Made by a program: the position numbers and the translations under genes. A DNA stretch of 64,000 nt, taken from assembly GCF_024220585.1 (NCBI RefSeq), contig NZ_JAMXKF010000005.1, positions 367,601-431,600 of the forward strand. The letters run 5' to 3'. Within the stretch, counting starts at the first letter, position 1; every line of letters begins with the position of its first letter. Shown one piece after another: positions 1 through 8,836 of this stretch. Below the pieces are notes generated by a model. That model worked only from the letters and a program-made list of their open reading frames with translations, did not search any database and was not told the DNA's origin. This DNA comes from Dyadobacter diqingensis. Lineage in GTDB: Bacteria > Bacteroidota > Bacteroidia > Cytophagales > Spirosomataceae.

Positions 1-261
1 CTGCCCCTCAAAATCCCAGGAGTGCACCTGCCCTGGCGTCATAAAATATATCTGATACGGCCTTACATCAAAATGATTAAAATCAATGGTGTGCCTGCCG
101 CCACCTTCGGTAAAAAAAAGCAGGTGAAAAAAACTGTGGCGGTGTGGTGCAGTCAGGTTGGGGTGGATGGCCAGATATTCCGCAAACCGGCTAATCATAA
201 TATCATCTTCCCGGTACGCGGAAAGTGTGCTGATATCCACTCTTGGAATATTGGTCTGCAT
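1..261 (-). CDS. AraC-family transcriptional regulator, N-terminal part (cut by window edge)
   Basis: Reading leftward from the ATG at 261, the open frame runs off the window with no stop, giving 87 residues. It begins MQTNIPRVDIS and contains HRHSFFHLLFF and later YFMTPGQVHSW. The paired His region followed by a 'P-G-Q-x-H' strand is typical of the cupin-like sensory half of AraC regulators, which bind a small ligand ahead of a C-terminal double helix-turn-helix. The DNA-binding half would lie outside the window, so the family call rests on the sensor half only. The opposite-strand frame over the same bases has no recognisable features. It is divergent from the pirin gene and might regulate it, which is inference only. 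Confidence 0.72.
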   Translation of the reverse strand, partial: MQTNIPRVDISTLSAYREDDIMISRFAEYLAIHPNLTAPHRHSFFHLLFFTEGGGRHTIDFNHFDVRPYQIYFMTPGQVHSWDFEGQ

Positions 262-418
262 TGTTTCATTTCATTTGGGTTTTCAAATCTAATCAGTAGC
301 GTTGCAAATTCAGCGGCTTTTGGCTTTACAGATTAAATTATTATCGCTTTTGATTAAATCGGATAATAATATCTAACTTTTGCTTCCAAACACAAACCTG
401 AATTTTTCGCCAAAGAAG

Positions 419-1312
419 ATGTCCAATATCAATCTCATAATAGAAGAGCGCCCCCGAAATATCGGTAACTTTATGGTGGGGCGGCTGCTGCCGTTTTCAG
501 GCAAAAGGATGGTCGGACCTTTTATTTTTATCGACCACATGGGGCCTGCAAAAATGAATGACCATCAGAATATGGATGTCCCGCCACACCCGCACATCGG
601 ACTTTCTACGCTGACTTATCTCTTTGAGGGCAACGTGATGCATAAAGACAGCCTCGGAACAGAAATTGAAATCAAACCGGGACAGGTTAACTGGATGACC
701 GCCGGGGCCGGCATTGTCCATTCGGAAAGAACACCGGAATATCTGCGTCATTCGGACAAAGAGCTCCATGGCCTACAAATATGGGTAGCTTTGCCAAAGG
801 ACCTGGAACAGATGGAGCCGGAATTTTTCCATGCATCCGAAACTGAATTGCCTCAATGGCAAGAAAACGGCGTGTCGTTCAAGCTGATTGCAGGCTCGCT
901 TATGAACCGCCAATCGCCCGTTCCCGTATTTAGTCCACTTTATTATCTGGAAATCAAAACCACCGAAGCGAGGTCGGTGAAAATTGGCAGCGAGCTGTAT
1001 GGTGAAGCGGGCTTGTATATTTTGGAAGGGCAGATTGAAGCTGAAGGGAATACGTATCTCCCCAAACAGCTTTTGGTTGCCAAGGAAACGCAGCTTTGCG
1101 AGTTTTTCATGACTGAAAACACGACCGTATATATTTTTGGCGGAGAACCTTTTCCAGAGGAAAGGTTTATTTACTGGAATTTTGTGGCCACTACGCAGGA
1201 ATTGATTGATCAGGCAAAGGAAAACTGGCTGGCACAAAACTTCAAACCCGTTCCCGGCGAAACCGGTTTCGTCCCGCTTCCTCCTGAGACCAATAACCTA
1301 AAAAGAAAATAA
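419..1312 (+). CDS. Pirin family protein
   Basis: A 297-residue cupin-fold protein of normal pirin length. The N-terminal domain carries the pirin signature: VGPFIFIDHMGP, then DVPPHPHIGLSTLTYLFEG and a later HSERTP. The two His residues of PHPH, with later His and Glu residues, are the expected metal ligands. Bacterial pirins often act as quercetinase-like dioxygenases or redox sensors; the substrate cannot be told here. I start at ATG 419 (MSNINLIIEERP) and not at the in-frame TTG at 380, because the extra 13 residues are outside the family pattern. The stop overlaps the next start (TAATG), so it is translationally coupled to the OsmC gene. Confidence 0.9.
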   Translation: MSNINLIIEERPRNIGNFMVGRLLPFSGKRMVGPFIFIDHMGPAKMNDHQNMDVPPHPHIGLSTLTYLFEGNVMHKDSLGTEIEIKPGQVNWMTAGAGIVHSERTPEYLRHSDKELHGLQIWVALPKDLEQMEPEFFHASETELPQWQENGVSFKLIAGSLMNRQSPVPVFSPLYYLEIKTTEARSVKIGSELYGEAGLYILEGQIEAEGNTYLPKQLLVAKETQLCEFFMTENTTVYIFGGEPFPEERFIYWNFVATTQELIDQAKENWLAQNFKPVPGETGFVPLPPETNNLKRK

Positions 1313-1707
1313 TGGCAAAAGTATTCGCAAGCATCGGAACTGCACTTTACAAAACCGAAATAAAAACCGCAACCAATAGCATTATCGCCGATGAACCTCT
1401 TTCGGCGGGAGGGATGGACCTCGGTTTTTCTCCCGAAGAATTGCTGGCATCTGCGCTGGCTGCCTGTACCTGCGGTACGTTGCGGATGTATGCAAACCGA
1501 AAGGGTTGGCTGGAATTAACCGCAATTCATGTGGAAGTCGAGTTTTCAAGAGATGTTCAACAGAATGTGTCCCAAATGAACCGGAAGATTGAAGTTATCG
1601 GTGATTTGAATGACGAGCAGAAAACGAGGCTCCTTGCCATTGCCAACAAGTGTCCGATTCACAATACGTTAACTCATACCATCACCATTGATACGACACT
1701 GGATTGA
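1312..1707 (+). CDS. OsmC family peroxiredoxin-like protein
   Basis: 131 residues, the usual length for OsmC/Ohr proteins. The motif SPEELLASALAACTCGTLRMYANRKG carries the first redox cysteine region, and NKCPIHNTLT near the C-terminus carries the second catalytic Cys. These proteins reduce organic hydroperoxides with a Cys pair. The start overlaps the pirin stop by one base, which implies a two-gene oxidative-stress type operon. Whether it is OsmC-like or the YhfA-like subgroup cannot be settled by eye. Confidence 0.88.
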   Translation: MAKVFASIGTALYKTEIKTATNSIIADEPLSAGGMDLGFSPEELLASALAACTCGTLRMYANRKGWLELTAIHVEVEFSRDVQQNVSQMNRKIEVIGDLNDEQKTRLLAIANKCPIHNTLTHTITIDTTLD

Positions 1708-1846
1708 GTAATTTAGGAGTTGGATAACGCATGATTTCAGAGGCCGGAGTCATAAGTCCTGTGCCAATATGGAAAGTTGAATTCGTTTTATTACAGTTTT
1801 ATTTTTAATTTATCTTGTAATCATCACCATTAAACTTTGGACTACT

Positions 1847-2419
1847 ATGAAAAGGATTTCACTGCTTATTCTGTTATCGGTTTTGTCGTTTACGTCGTTC
1901 GCTCAAACGGTCTGGAAATCTGATAAAGCACATTCTCAGCTTAAATTTGATATTACGCATCTTGGGGTTTCAACGGTGTCCGGCGCGTTTACCGATTTTG
2001 ATGCGACTATCAAAGCGGCCAAACCGGATTTTAGCGATGCAGTTTTTACGTTAAATGCCAAAACAGCGTCCATTAACACGGGCGTGGAGAAACGTAACGA
2101 TCATTTGAAGTCGGCTGACTTTTTCGATGCGACGACTAATCCCGAGCTGACTTTCAAAAGTACAGGCGTAAAGAAAGTAAGCGATGGAAAATATCAGCTA
2201 ACGGGTGATCTGACGATGCACGGTGTTACCAAGTCTGTGACTTTGGATCTTTGGTACCGGGGTACCATCGCAAACCCGATGAACAAAAAACCTGTGGCAG
2301 GTTTCCGGGCAACGGGCAGTGTAAAGCGTGCTGACTTTGGAATTGGCCCCAAATTCCCTGCACCGATGCTGAGTGAAGAGGTCTGGATTATTGCTGACGG
2401 TGAATTTGGTCAGGAGTAA
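1847..2419 (+). CDS. YceI family periplasmic lipocalin-like protein
   Basis: 190 residues with a clean signal peptide (MKRISLLILL... SFAQ, cleavage about residue 20). The mature part has the YceI pattern: WKSDKAHSQLKFDITHLGVSTVSGAFTDFDATI, the middle GDLTMHGVTKSVTLD, and RADFGIG near the end. YceI folds as a beta-barrel that binds an isoprenoid-type ligand in the periplasm. It is probably transcribed alone, since there are 139 bases upstream and a flavin reductase follows 91 bases downstream on the same strand. The physiological ligand is not inferable. Confidence 0.92.
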   Translation: MKRISLLILLSVLSFTSFAQTVWKSDKAHSQLKFDITHLGVSTVSGAFTDFDATIKAAKPDFSDAVFTLNAKTASINTGVEKRNDHLKSADFFDATTNPELTFKSTGVKKVSDGKYQLTGDLTMHGVTKSVTLDLWYRGTIANPMNKKPVAGFRATGSVKRADFGIGPKFPAPMLSEEVWIIADGEFGQE

Positions 2420-2510
2420 TTATGGTACTATCGGCTTTCGGGGACCGGTCGCGGGCTGAATTTGCCGGAAGCCGGTATAAGTTGCTTTTGAAAAAACTAA
2501 TATTGGATAT

Positions 2511-3080
2511 ATGTACAATCTGAAAATTATTACGTCGACAGTCAGGCCGGGAAGAAAAGGCCCGCTCGTTGCGGCCTGGATTAGTGAAATTGCTAAAAAT
2601 CATGGAGCGTTTAATGTAGAGCTGCTGGATCTGGCGGAGATAAAATTGCCGCTGATGGATGAAGCCAATCATCCGACCATGCAGCAATACGAGCATGAGC
2701 ATACCAGAAAATGGAGTGCAAAAATCAACGAGGCTGATGCTTTCATTTTTGTAACTGCTGAGTATGATTTCAATTATCCGGCGCCGCTGAGAAATGCGCT
2801 GGAATATTTGTTTCACGAATGGGGATACAAAGCGGCAGGTATTGTCAGTTATGGCGGGATATCGGCTGGAACGAGGGCGGCTAACAGCCTGAAATCCGAC
2901 TTGTCAACGTTTAAAATGGTGCCAATTTATGAGGCGGTGAATTTCCCTCTGTTTACCCAGTATATCACCGAAGAAGGTGCTTTCGTTCCGGCAGACTCCG
3001 CACACCGCTCAGCCGATAACATGCTGAAAGAGCTTGCCCGGTGGACAAAAGGATTGAAAATTGTTAAGGAAAATAAGTAA
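2511..3080 (+). CDS. NAD(P)H-dependent FMN reductase family protein
   Basis: 189-residue flavodoxin-like protein. The N-terminus (LKIITSTVRPGRKGPLVAAWI) is the phosphate-binding loop for FMN. FVTAEYDFNYPAPLRNALEYLFHEW matches the conserved 'EYN-x-s-x-P-x-LKNAiD' segment of this family, and SYGGISAGTRAANSLK is the second flavin-contacting loop. It probably reduces quinones or azo-type acceptors or supplies reduced flavin in the cytoplasm. There is no clear operon partner; a strong palindromic terminator follows at 3119. Confidence 0.9.
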   Translation: MYNLKIITSTVRPGRKGPLVAAWISEIAKNHGAFNVELLDLAEIKLPLMDEANHPTMQQYEHEHTRKWSAKINEADAFIFVTAEYDFNYPAPLRNALEYLFHEWGYKAAGIVSYGGISAGTRAANSLKSDLSTFKMVPIYEAVNFPLFTQYITEEGAFVPADSAHRSADNMLKELARWTKGLKIVKENK

Positions 3081-3118
3081 TAAAAGAGGCTTAACACGAT
3101 TCGATGGAATCAACCTTC

Positions 3119-3147
3119 AGAAGTCAAGTTTTCAAAACTTGACTTCT
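3119..3147. terminator. Bidirectional palindromic terminator, copy A of a repeated palindrome
   Basis: A near-perfect palindrome with stem AGAAGTCAAGTTTT, a single central C, and the complementary arm. It lies between two convergent genes (flavin reductase and cydB). The same palindrome recurs at 16237-16269 in the opposite orientation, with central G, so it is both a probable terminator and a dispersed repeat. Confidence 0.8.
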
Positions 3148-3148
3148 C

Positions 3149-4168
3149 TCATTCCGCCACATAATCCACCTTCTTTTTCTGGAAACTGTAAATGAGGTAA
3201 AAGAGGGCGGGAAGGATAAAAATACTTCCAATGAGCAGAGCCATCGCTAATGCTTCGATCGCCTTTTCGTGGCCGCTGTGTTCAATCAGTGAAAGATAAC
3301 CCCCGTTTTTCAGGATTACAATGTTAGGATAGTGCCGGTACGTGGTTGTCAAAAGAATCATGGTTACCTGAAATCCGGCGAGTACACGCAGGATATTTCT
3401 TTTGCCTTTGTAAAATAAATACCAAAGCAGGATCAGTGATAACGTGGCCGCTGAAATGGCAATGATGCCAACGGTATTTCCAAATACCCAGTCGATCAGA
3501 GGAATACCTTCTGCCAATGCCGACATAAACACGAGCACGCCACTGATTACTGCGGCAATGTTGAAGGCTTTGGCTTTGCGTTCAAATCGCGTACGGTCGT
3601 GGTCATTATCTGCTTCTCCGATCAGAAATACGGCAGCCAAAAAACCACAGATGGCAACGGTAAAAAGTCCCACTGAAATGGAAAACCAGTGAAGCCAGCT
3701 GAAAATATATGCATCCATGAAGTTGTCGGCTTCCGGATCGATATGGCCCGACACAGCACTACCGGCAATAATGCCGAGGAAAAATGGGGTGATGAAACTG
3801 GAATAGGCGAAAATCGGATTGTAAATATCTTGCATATCATCCTTTACCGCATCATAATGCCGGAAGGTGAAAGCAGTTCCTCTTGCGATAATCCCCCAAA
3901 GCATAATGGTCAGCGGAATGTGCAGATTCACCGACATGGTGCTGTAAATCGTTGGAAAACCAACGAACAGGATCACGATGGCAATGATCAGCCACATATG
4001 GTTGGCTTCCCATATAGGGCCGATGGCTTCGTAAAGGGTTTTGCGCGTCTGGATTTTATTGGCTTTTGATGTAAACAACTCAATAATACCTGCGCCAAAA
4101 TCAGCACCTCCTAAAAGAAGATAAAGCAAAATAGATGTCCAGAGATATATGATGACGACGTATAACAT
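3149..4168 (-). CDS. cydB: Cytochrome bd ubiquinol oxidase subunit II
   Basis: 339 residues and about nine membrane segments. LYLLLGGADFGAGIIEL near the N-terminus is the CydB signature, followed by GPIWEANHMWLI. It partners CydA in the quinol-oxidising, oxygen-reducing membrane complex. I start at ATG 4168 (MLYVVIIYLWTS); the frame extends 31 residues further upstream, but that stretch is charged and non-membrane and would overlap the region after cydA. The gene lies 52 bases downstream of cydA on the same strand, giving a standard cydAB order. No cydX-like small subunit was recognised. Confidence 0.95.
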   Translation of the reverse strand: MLYVVIIYLWTSILLYLLLGGADFGAGIIELFTSKANKIQTRKTLYEAIGPIWEANHMWLIIAIVILFVGFPTIYSTMSVNLHIPLTIMLWGIIARGTAFTFRHYDAVKDDMQDIYNPIFAYSSFITPFFLGIIAGSAVSGHIDPEADNFMDAYIFSWLHWFSISVGLFTVAICGFLAAVFLIGEADNDHDRTRFERKAKAFNIAAVISGVLVFMSALAEGIPLIDWVFGNTVGIIAISAATLSLILLWYLFYKGKRNILRVLAGFQVTMILLTTTYRHYPNIVILKNGGYLSLIEHSGHEKAIEALAMALLIGSIFILPALFYLIYSFQKKKVDYVAE

Positions 4169-4220
4169 ATCAATTTTGAATGAGTGATGAAATAAGTGAA
4201 TGCCGTTGCGACAGTCCGGG

Positions 4221-5546
4221 TTAATGTTTTGCGCCCGTCGGGAGATCGTACAGCTTGCCAACCATTTTTATTTGCCGGTACAACATGAAAGTCACGATGA
4301 TGCCCAGTGAAACATACATGGCGGTAAACAAATAAAACGAATAACCAATCCCGGGCATTGGCGTCACAGCATCAGCCGTACGCATAACATTGTAAATAAT
4401 CCACGGCTGTCGCCCGACCTCCGTCACTGTCCAGCCAGCCTCTACGGCAATAAACCCCAGCGGTGTTGCGGCTACGAAAAGTTTGAGAAGCCAGTCGCTT
4501 TGAAGCCACTTTTTCATCTTCCACAGAGCGAGGAAATACAGGAATGAGATCGCCATCATCGCCATACCCAGTCCGACCATTACCTGAAAGGCATAATGCG
4601 TAATGGCTACCGGAGGATGATCTTCGGGTTTGATCTGATCAAGGCCGGTTACTTCTTTGCTGAAATCGCCGTGTGCCATAAAACTGAGCAATCCCGGAAT
4701 CTTAATCCCGTAATCAACCGTTTTATTTTTTTCGTCAGGAATTCCTCCGATGACCAATCCGGCTGATTTTTCGGTATGGAAATGCGCCTCCATGGCGGCC
4801 AGCTTGGCAGGTTGTCTTTTCGCAACGTCTTTTGCGGAAATATCGCCGCTGAGGGGCTGTAATAATGCCGCGGCGCAACCAAAAACGGCCGCGATAGTAA
4901 ACGATTTGGTATGAAAATATACATTCTGTCGCCTGACGATCATCAGCGCGTGCACGCCGGCCACTGCGAAGCCCGTTGCAGCGAAGGCAGCAATACACAT
5001 ATGCAGCGCCTGCGAAAACCAGGCGTCGTTGAACATCGCTTTCACAGGATCGACATTGAGATATTGACCGTCGACAAAATCAAAACCTGCCGGACTGTTC
5101 ATCCACGCATTAGCCGCCACCACGAGAATCCCGGAAGCCAGCCCGCTCACCCCAACAATGACACCGGTGAACCAATGAAACCATTTGTTAAAGCGGTCCC
5201 AGCCATAGAGAAAAAAGCCGAGTGCAATGGCTTCAATGAAAAATGCGGTTCCTTCCAGTGAAAAAGGCATACCAAAAATGGGACCTGCATGCTCCATGAA
5301 ACGCGGCCACAACAGCCCCAGCTCAAAAGACAGTACAGTCCCGGAAACGGCCCCGGTTGCAAAGAAAATGGCAACTCCTTTGCTCCACGCTTTTGTTATA
5401 TTTTTATAAACAATGTTATTTGTTTTGAGATAGTAGTAATGGGCCACTGCCATAAAAAAAGGCATAACCATTCCAATACAAGAGAAAATGATATGGAAGC
5501 CCAGAGAGAGGGCCATTTGAGATCTTGCAGCAATGAAGTCGTTCAT
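4221..5546 (-). CDS. cydA: Cytochrome bd ubiquinol oxidase subunit I
   Basis: 441 residues with nine or so membrane spans. MALSLGFHIIFSCIGM places the haem b595 ligand His at residue 18; ALHMCIAAF has the second conserved His; GRQPWIIYNVMRT is the conserved GRQPW block. The length is that of the short Q-loop class, as in Bacillus-type enzymes, not the long E. coli form. The enzyme oxidises quinol and reduces oxygen with high affinity, so it serves micro-oxic respiration. It is first in the operon with cydB. Confidence 0.96.
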   Translation of the reverse strand: MNDFIAARSQMALSLGFHIIFSCIGMVMPFFMAVAHYYYLKTNNIVYKNITKAWSKGVAIFFATGAVSGTVLSFELGLLWPRFMEHAGPIFGMPFSLEGTAFFIEAIALGFFLYGWDRFNKWFHWFTGVIVGVSGLASGILVVAANAWMNSPAGFDFVDGQYLNVDPVKAMFNDAWFSQALHMCIAAFAATGFAVAGVHALMIVRRQNVYFHTKSFTIAAVFGCAAALLQPLSGDISAKDVAKRQPAKLAAMEAHFHTEKSAGLVIGGIPDEKNKTVDYGIKIPGLLSFMAHGDFSKEVTGLDQIKPEDHPPVAITHYAFQVMVGLGMAMMAISFLYFLALWKMKKWLQSDWLLKLFVAATPLGFIAVEAGWTVTEVGRQPWIIYNVMRTADAVTPMPGIGYSFYLFTAMYVSLGIIVTFMLYRQIKMVGKLYDLPTGAKH

Positions 5547-5859
5547 GGGTGAGATTCAATTATGTCAGGGAAATGAAAGAAATCCGGTAGGGTGTTATAA
5601 ATCGTATTCTTTATAATATTATATTTTAACTGGTCTTAAAACTACTATAAAATGTGACCGTCCGGATGCCTCAAAGCTACTCAAGACTTTCCAGAAGAAC
5701 CACTTTATCGGACAAAAATTCCGAGAATAAAATGAGGTTTTGCAGTAAGAAAAAATGATTGTTCCTTTTTAAATGGAAGCTGGTTGACTGGCAGCCGGAT
5801 TTTGATCGGACGGTGGTCGGTTTGCCAGGGAATATTGTTGGAAAGGTTTTGTAACAAGC
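5547..5859. other. Intergenic region between divergent cydA and beta-helix gene
   Basis: A 313-base gap that is AT-rich near 5605-5650. It should hold the cyd promoter on the minus strand and a promoter for the beta-helix gene on the plus strand. I see no FNR-like TTGAT-N4-ATCAA palindrome and no small gene. A possible -7 element is listed separately. Confidence 0.4.
5672..5679 (-). promoter_or_regulatory. Possible Bacteroidota -7 element for cydAB
   Basis: On the minus strand this reads TAGCTTTG, an exact fit to the TAnnTTTG -7 consensus of Bacteroidota primary sigma. It is about 130 bases upstream of the cydA start. The -33 partner is poor (GTGG at roughly the right spacing), so the call is tentative. 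Confidence 0.3.
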
Positions 5860-7296
5860 ATGCGGAGAATTCTGATTTCAATTTTTTTAGTTCTGACACT
5901 TCCTGCGATTGCCCAGGTTAACAAGATCTATGTATCACCAAAGGGCGACGATGAAAATACCGGGATACTTGCGCGGCCGGTGCAAACGCTGGAAAGGGCC
6001 CTATCCCTGAGTGAAATGTTCGCCGGGAAGCAGGTGAGTATTCAGCTGATGGGCGGTACTTATTATTTAGAGAAAACTGTAAAAATTCAACCTTCTGTAA
6101 AATTTCCTTCGGAGCTTGAAATTAAGGCATTTGAAAATCAAAAGGTGATACTGAGTGCCGGCCGTGTTTTGAAACCTGACTGGCGTCATTTCCATAGTGG
6201 AATTTACAGTGCTTCGCTGCCTCCCGGCATTTCTTTTGAGCGATTATTTGTCAATGGCGCGCTGCAAACGATGGCGCGTTATCCCAACATGGATTCAACG
6301 GCGAAAGTGTTTAAAGGTACAGCGGAAGATGCGACTTATTATGTCCGCGTGTTAACCTGGGGAAACCCGTCGGGCGGATATGTGCATGGGTTAGATGAGA
6401 GCCGGAAGGGGAGCCTGCATTACCGGATTACGGGTGTTGATGATACGGATAATGTAGAACTGGATGGCGGATGGCAGTACAAATACCCAGGCCATATGGA
6501 TAAAAGATACCATTTTGTTGAAAACGTTTTGGGCGAGCTCGATACGCCGGGAGAATGGTATCTCGACAAATCGATTAATATGCTGTATTATTATCCGACA
6601 ACTGGTCTGGATTTGGCAAAGGCCGTTATTGAGGTTTCCAATCTCAAAAACAGCATGGAATTGACGGGGACGGCGGCCAATCCTTTGCGGAATGTAACGC
6701 TGAAAAATCTGTGGTTTTGTCATAATGAAAGGACATTTATGCATAGCCGGGATATGCTTACTGGCAGTGATTGGGCGGTTTATCGGGGTGGGGCAGTCGT
6801 TTTGGAGGGAACTGAAAACTGTAAAATAGAGGATTGTAATTTCACAGATCTGGGAGGCAACGCGATCGTATTCAACCGGTATAACCGCAATGATCAGGTG
6901 GCAGGTACTTTGGTGTCTCACGTCGGCGCAAATGCCGTTTCTTTTTTTAGTGGCGACGTGGATCCTAACGGAAGTGGCAAACCATCCGATTGTCTTATCG
7001 AAAATAACCTGTTTCAGTATGTCGGACAGATTGAAAAGCAGGGGACGGGGATCCATTTGAATGGCGCGAGTGGTATTGAAATCAGGCAAAATACTGTTTA
7101 TCATGCTCCGGGTCCGGGAATTAAAATTGAAAATATGGACGTGAAAACGTTAAAATTAGACCTGAATCAGGTGCTTGGTGAATATCAGGAAATTTCTCCG
7201 GGTACTGCTCGACTGGAAGATTCCCAAAAACGTGCCGGCAACTCTACGGGTGTGCAGAAGCAGTCGTTAAAGCGGCTTGTTTTGTCGGTTAAATAG
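5860..7296 (+). CDS. Secreted right-handed parallel beta-helix protein, probably C-terminally shortened
   Basis: 478 residues with signal peptide MRRILISIFLVLTLPAIAQ. IYVSPKGDDENTG is the typical opening of secreted beta-helix (pectate lyase-like) proteins, and CLIENNLFQYVG, GIHLNGASGIEIRQNTVYHAPGPGIKI are beta-helix rungs. Relatives are often 600 residues or more; here the helix stops after residue about 430 and a polar tail (SPGTARLEDSQKRAG) follows with no rung pattern, so the end may have been replaced or truncated. It probably acts on a polysaccharide outside the cell. The substrate is unknown. Confidence 0.75.
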   Translation: MRRILISIFLVLTLPAIAQVNKIYVSPKGDDENTGILARPVQTLERALSLSEMFAGKQVSIQLMGGTYYLEKTVKIQPSVKFPSELEIKAFENQKVILSAGRVLKPDWRHFHSGIYSASLPPGISFERLFVNGALQTMARYPNMDSTAKVFKGTAEDATYYVRVLTWGNPSGGYVHGLDESRKGSLHYRITGVDDTDNVELDGGWQYKYPGHMDKRYHFVENVLGELDTPGEWYLDKSINMLYYYPTTGLDLAKAVIEVSNLKNSMELTGTAANPLRNVTLKNLWFCHNERTFMHSRDMLTGSDWAVYRGGAVVLEGTENCKIEDCNFTDLGGNAIVFNRYNRNDQVAGTLVSHVGANAVSFFSGDVDPNGSGKPSDCLIENNLFQYVGQIEKQGTGIHLNGASGIEIRQNTVYHAPGPGIKIENMDVKTLKLDLNQVLGEYQEISPGTARLEDSQKRAGNSTGVQKQSLKRLVLSVK

Positions 7297-7315
7297 TTGT
7301 TTTCGCCAAGCCTTC

Positions 7316-7534
7316 TGTCACCCTTTCGGGGTTAGGAGGTTGTGCAACAGACTTCGGTGCTATCATAATTTCAACCCTTCGGGTTTATTGAATGGATAAT
7401 ACGATACTTTCAAAATGCTTTTTGAGAATTTATTCTAACCATTCTTTCTACTTTTTGTCTAAACCAGAAGGGTTGAAAGTATTATAGAAAGGAGCGTTTA
7501 TTGTGCTTCCATTTATAACCCAGAAAGGGTGACA
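7316..7534. repeat. Nested inverted-repeat element (219 bp)
   Basis: Outer arms 7316-7333 and 7517-7534 are inverted repeats matching 17 of 18 (TGTCACCCTTTCxGGGTT). Inner arms 7361-7386 and 7461-7486 match 23 of 26 around the word TTTCAACCCTTC. Small hairpins such as AACCC-TTC-GGGTT sit inside. The whole could fold into one long stem. It holds no reading frame and lies between the 3' ends of two convergent genes. Confidence 0.75.
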
Positions 7535-7550
7535 CAAGCACGCCAGGCAC

Positions 7551-8549
7551 TTACTGACTTTGCTGTTGTTGTTCCTGCCGTTCCTTCAACGTCTTTTTAA
7601 CTAAATCAGCGGGATATTTTAACGCTAATTCTCTGATTTCATAACTGAACGCCGCGTAGGTTTCTTCCCATAATCGCGCTTCTTCGGGTGAATAATCGTA
7701 AAATCCTTTGGCGTTTGCTACCCCTTTCCCACCGGCTTCTACAATTTTACTTATCAGTTCAGGCACTTTGGTGCTATTGTTTAAAGTAGGCAGCAAATCC
7801 TTCATCACGGTATGATAGGCCGGAACCCCGGTCAAGTCCATCCATCGGAAAATGCCAACGAAAGTCATAAAGTAACCTGCATTGTTTCGGCAGGAACGGT
7901 CAATGTCTTCAACTGTTGCATAACCTCCTTCAACCAGACTGATGGCCTCCCGGTACATCGCGTACATCAGCCGGTTTGTGATAAAACCGGCGATATCTTT
8001 ACGCACCAAAATGGGTTCTTTACCCCAATGTGACGAAAGCTCGTATAAAAATTCACCGTGACTGATATTGCTGTCGTCTCCGCAGATGATTTCTAAAAAG
8101 CGGGTTGTATGTGCCGGGATAGCCCAGTGCAGGCCGAAAAATCTTTCCGGATGCAACGTAAGTTTCTGTAATGTGCTTATCGGAATCGCAGAGGTATTAC
8201 TGGTCAGAATAGCATCAGATGCAATGACCGATTCCACTTTCTGGTAAACCGACTGCTTGATCGCGACATCTTCCAGCGTACATTCAATCACAAGTTTACA
8301 CGCGAACAGATCCGCATAGTCCTCTGTAATCGTCAGGTTCTGAAGATAATATTCCGGGTTATTTTTAACAATTCCGTGTTGTAAGGATTTTTCGAGATCA
8401 TCGGAAATTCTCTTTTTAGCGAAAAGAAGGTCATTGCCCAAAGGAGCCAGCGCGACAACCGGGTGGCCGGCAATAAGCATACAGGTAACAATGCTTGATC
8501 CCATCAGGCCGAGGCCAACCACAGCAACAGGGATTTCTTTAATATTCAT
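7551..8549 (-). CDS. 3-hydroxyacyl-CoA dehydrogenase family protein
   Basis: 332 residues. The N-terminal Rossmann fold carries VAVVGLGLMGSSIV; then comes IECTLEDVAIKQSVYQKVE, then SNTSAIPISTL with the catalytic-region Ser/Asn. FFGLHWAIPAHTTRFLEII occupies the place of the usual HFFNPP segment with the catalytic His. The C-terminal helical domain includes GFITNRLMYAMYREA. It oxidises 3-hydroxyacyl-CoA-like substrates with NAD. The altered HFFNP box suggests a divergent, possibly non-fatty-acid substrate. It is a single gene, not fused to a hydratase. Confidence 0.87.
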   Translation of the reverse strand: MNIKEIPVAVVGLGLMGSSIVTCMLIAGHPVVALAPLGNDLLFAKKRISDDLEKSLQHGIVKNNPEYYLQNLTITEDYADLFACKLVIECTLEDVAIKQSVYQKVESVIASDAILTSNTSAIPISTLQKLTLHPERFFGLHWAIPAHTTRFLEIICGDDSNISHGEFLYELSSHWGKEPILVRKDIAGFITNRLMYAMYREAISLVEGGYATVEDIDRSCRNNAGYFMTFVGIFRWMDLTGVPAYHTVMKDLLPTLNNSTKVPELISKIVEAGGKGVANAKGFYDYSPEEARLWEETYAAFSYEIRELALKYPADLVKKTLKERQEQQQQSQ

Positions 8550-8585
8550 ATCGGGTTCAGGATTTGGAAAAATTCACAACATTCC

Positions 8586-8758
8586 ATGGATTAAAATCCA
8601 TGTTTACAAGATCGGTCGTGCCGATGGCACTATGAAATTACGAATTTATTTAGCTACAAAATCGACCACGCCTTCGTTCCAATGTGCTACCGCAGATAAG
8701 ACCCCAAAACCAAATCCCATAGGGATGACCGATCTTGTAGCCGTGGATTTCAATCCAT
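8586..8758. repeat. Inverted-repeat element with internal three-base-loop hairpins
   Basis: Arms 8586-8617 and 8727-8758 are inverted repeats matching 28 of 32, with common core TACAAGATCGGTC. Each arm is itself a hairpin (ATGGATT..AATCCAT). Inside are GTGCC-GAT-GGCAC (8618-8630) and ATCCC-ATA-GGGAT (8714-8726), each 5-3-5. The element is non-coding and sits just upstream of the hydroxyacyl-CoA dehydrogenase gene start. Confidence 0.78.
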
Positions 8759-8778
8759 AAAAAATTTAATTCAACGAA

Positions 8779-8816
8779 AAAAAGCGCATGACAGACAGAG
8801 CCCTCATGCGCTTTTT
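8779..8816. terminator. Terminator downstream of csbD-like gene
   Basis: Stem AAAAAGCGCATGA (8779-8791) pairs perfectly with TCATGCGCTTTTT (8804-8816), a 13-bp stem with a 12-base loop and T-runs on both strands. It lies 21 bases past the stop of the leftward csbD-like gene. Confidence 0.85.
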
Positions 8817-8836
8817 CAAGAATGGTTACGAATGAT

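Noticed and set aside
22..336. Plus-strand frame of 104 codons at the left edge
   Set aside because: It is antisense to a better AraC-type reading on the minus strand and has no recognisable features.
380..418. TTG start adding 13 residues to the pirin
   Set aside because: The extra residues do not fit the family; ATG 419 gives the usual N-terminus.
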